Assembly (NCBI GenBank): GCA_001516765.1
Contig: LOCH01000018.1
Location: 1-7,691, forward strand
Direction: 5' to 3'
Source of the DNA: Vulcanisaeta sp. MG_3
Lineage (GTDB): Archaea; Thermoproteota; Thermoprotei; Thermoproteales; Thermocladiaceae
Length of the DNA stretch: 7,691 nt
Part shown: piece after piece, positions 6,291-7,691 of the stretch
How the letters are laid out: every line of letters starts with the position of its first letter
Position numbering within the stretch: the stretch's first letter is position 1
Notes under the pieces: model-generated
The model's database searches: none
Told to the model about the DNA's origin: nothing
The model's input: only the letters and a program-made list of their open reading frames with translations
Translations under genes and position numbers: made by a program

Positions 6291-6298
6291 TATTTTAT
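6291..6298 (-). promoter_or_regulatory. TATA-like box of nadM
   Basis: Reads ATAAAATA on the minus strand, centred about 25 bases before the GTG start at 6270, which fits a leaderless transcript. Confidence 0.5.
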
Positions 6299-6321
6299 CC
6301 ATTACCCACCATAGCATCACC

Positions 6322-6327
6322 TTTAAA
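6322..6327 (+). promoter_or_regulatory. TATA box of the thioesterase gene
   Basis: TTTAAA is centred about 27 bases before ATG 6352, typical for a crenarchaeal leaderless promoter. It lies about 25 bases from the oppositely directed nadM box, so the two divergent promoters are separate. Confidence 0.55.
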
Positions 6328-6351
6328 GCTAGGTCATTAAATCATCCGTAT

Positions 6352-7311
6352 ATGGTTAAGATTAAGGATACCGAGGTAATGTTAGTGGAGGCGGTAGAAC
6401 CCTTCGATATTAACCCACTAGGTAACTTGTTCGGTGGTAGGATGCTTGAGTGGATGGCGAACATAGGCACGGTGGCGGCTACACGATTCTCAAGGGGGCC
6501 TGCAGTATTGGCATTCCTCGATAGGCACTTCTTCATAAGGCCGGTCAGACTTGGTGAGTTCGTAACACTTAAGGCTAGGGTTGAGTATGTAGGGACTTCA
6601 TCGATGGAGGTTAGGATAGAGGCTTGGAAGGAATCTCCAGGTGGTAAACGGGCATTGGTTACCATAACGACGGCATCCTACGTGGCTGTTGACGAGTATG
6701 GCGTTCCAAGACCCATTAATAATAGGCTCGAACCCGACACTAATGAGAAGGAGATATTCGAGGAGGCTAAGGCTAGGTATGAGGATAGGAAAAGGAAGAT
6801 CGAGGATAGGAAGACGAGGAGGTTTGACGTTACAGACCCCACAATCGGCCTTAGGTGGCGTGCCGAATCAAGCCGTTGGGCAACACCTTCAGACGCCTTC
6901 GTGGGAAACCTTGTATCCGCAGGTAGATTATTGGCATGGCTTGATGAAATAGCTGGATTGTTAGCCGCGAGATACTCAGGTGGCGTAGCTGTGACTGGTT
7001 CAGTCGATGAAACCGCATTCTATGCACCAATAAGGGTTGGGGATATAGTCACGGTCAGGGCTGGAATATCATATGTTGGTAAATCCTCAATGGAGATCCT
7101 GCTGGACGTTATTGCCGAGGGCGCCTATGGGCAGGCTAGACATGTGTGTACGGCATACTACACGTACGTCCACGTCGACAATACGGGTAAACCAGCGCCT
7201 ATTCCTGAGTACGTGCCTAGTAATGATTATGAGAGGAAGTTATTCATGGAGGGTGAAGCAAGGAGGCGCATTAGGGATGAAGAGCTTGCCAAAGTTAAGA
7301 AAAATGGGTGA
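6352..7311 (+). CDS. Acyl-CoA thioesterase with two hotdog domains (BACH/Acot7-like)
   Basis: This 319-aa enzyme should hydrolyse acyl-CoA to free acid and CoA in the cytoplasm. It holds two hotdog domains, about residues 8-118 and 160-280, each ending in a VGTSSMEV- or VGKSSMEI-type strand and a C-terminal charged helix (about 128-157 and 290-317). The repeat unit is therefore hotdog plus helix. Domain 1 keeps the Asn motif NPLGNLFGG (Asn21) but has WMANI where the catalytic Asp/Glu belongs. Domain 2 keeps WLDE (Asp198) but lacks the Asn. In mammalian Acot7, Asn from domain 1 and Asp from domain 2 make the active site, and the same split is seen here. ATG 6352 follows a TATA box at the right distance. 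Its TGA stop directly abuts the stop of convergent rrp4. Chain-length preference is unknown. Confidence 0.92.
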   Translation: MVKIKDTEVMLVEAVEPFDINPLGNLFGGRMLEWMANIGTVAATRFSRGPAVLAFLDRHFFIRPVRLGEFVTLKARVEYVGTSSMEVRIEAWKESPGGKRALVTITTASYVAVDEYGVPRPINNRLEPDTNEKEIFEEAKARYEDRKRKIEDRKTRRFDVTDPTIGLRWRAESSRWATPSDAFVGNLVSAGRLLAWLDEIAGLLAARYSGGVAVTGSVDETAFYAPIRVGDIVTVRAGISYVGKSSMEILLDVIAEGAYGQARHVCTAYYTYVHVDNTGKPAPIPEYVPSNDYERKLFMEGEARRRIRDEELAKVKKNG

Positions 7312-7691
7312 TCAATGAGGACTGGTAGAAGGCACTGAAATCTTCTTATTAGCCCTGTACTGAGACACTATTGACCTAACCCTATCCGTCAACCCACTGG
7401 TATGGCTCTCTGCCTCTATGAACTTTATCATCCTTGCCGTGAAGGACTCGTCAGCGGGATCCTTACACCTAACCCATATCCTCCCATTCTGCCCTACCGT
7501 CACATCGCAATTCAACTCCTCACTGAAAATGCCAACCATGGAACCCCTCCTACCAATAACCCTAGCTACCTTGCTGGCGTCTATCTCAACCAAGGTGCCG
7601 CCCTCAATCCTACCGAGCCTAGCCTCCTTGAGTGTTAGCGTGACTGGCGTATCCTTCGTGAGGTTGAAGTCTATTATCCTCGCCAAAACCA
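7312..7691 (-). CDS. rrp4: Exosome RNA-binding subunit Rrp4, C-terminal part (cut by window edge)
   Basis: This is the 3' part of rrp4. The reading frame stays open to the window edge through ...VLARIIDFN, so the TTG near 7686 is not the start. About 126 residues are present of an expected 230-250. They cover the end of the S1 domain and the KH domain, with the motif KVARVIGRRGSM (GxxG loop GRRG) followed by the conserved VGQNGRIWVRCKD segment. Rrp4 forms the RNA-entry cap of the archaeal exosome on the Rrp41/Rrp42 ring, recruiting substrates for 3' degradation or tailing. The protein ends in a Ser/Pro-rich tail. In many archaea rrp41 follows at once; here a convergent thioesterase gene does, with no bases between the two stop codons. 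Confidence 0.95.
   Translation of the reverse strand, partial: VLARIIDFNLTKDTPVTLTLKEARLGRIEGGTLVEIDASKVARVIGRRGSMVGIFSEELNCDVTVGQNGRIWVRCKDPADESFTARMIKFIEAESHTSGLTDRVRSIVSQYRANKKISVPSTSPH

Noticed and set aside
6689..6952. Plus-strand frame of 87 codons within the thioesterase gene
   Set aside because: It is an alternate frame of a clearly conserved hotdog protein, rich in Arg and Met with no recognisable fold.
7684..7686. TTG near the right edge as the start of the KH protein
   Set aside because: The frame continues upstream to the window edge and the S1-domain part of Rrp4 would be cut, so the gene is partial rather than short.
1..7691. tRNA, rRNA, CRISPR repeats, insertion sequences, integrase or phage genes
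   Set aside because: All spacers are short (under 160 bases) and none shows cloverleaf, spaced repeats or terminal inverted repeats with a transposase.

Overview
The window looks like chromosomal DNA of a thermophilic crenarchaeon, most likely a Thermoproteales member related to Vulcanisaeta or Caldivirga. That placement is an inference from protein character, moderate GC and promoter layout, not from a database search. The archaeal markers are clear: exosome subunit Rrp4, RNA polymerase subunit Rpo12 (RpoP) and archaeal-type NMN adenylyltransferase (NadM). Most genes have a TATA-like box about 25-32 bases upstream of the chosen start and no obvious Shine-Dalgarno, as expected for leaderless crenarchaeal transcripts. 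Several starts are GTG.

Layout from left to right: (1) a membrane family 2 glycosyltransferase on +; (2) convergent to it, a minus-strand two-gene unit made of a small orphan protein followed by an overlapping P-loop ATPase; (3) divergent from that unit, a HIT-family nucleotide hydrolase/transferase on +, then an uncharacterised 299-aa protein that faintly resembles M14-type peptidases or deacylases without their metal ligands, then a histone-deacetylase-superfamily amidohydrolase preceded by a perfect 6-bp inverted repeat; (4) convergent to these, rpo12 and nadM on the minus strand; (5) divergent from nadM, a double-hotdog acyl-CoA thioesterase on +; (6) the 3' half of rrp4 on the minus strand, cut by the right edge, with its stop codon touching the thioesterase stop.

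Most of the content is housekeeping: RNA polymerase, the RNA exosome, NAD synthesis, acyl-CoA turnover and nucleotide hydrolysis. rrp4 and rpo12 keep the strand and order they have in the well-known archaeal exosome/ribosomal superoperon, but rrp41, rrp42 and rpl37ae are absent between them, and a thioesterase and nadM sit there instead. The parts least explained by known biology are the small protein/ATPase pair at 1415-2765, the 299-aa protein at 3338-4237, and the acidic N-terminal extension on Rpo12. No tRNA, rRNA, CRISPR array, insertion sequence or phage gene was seen.
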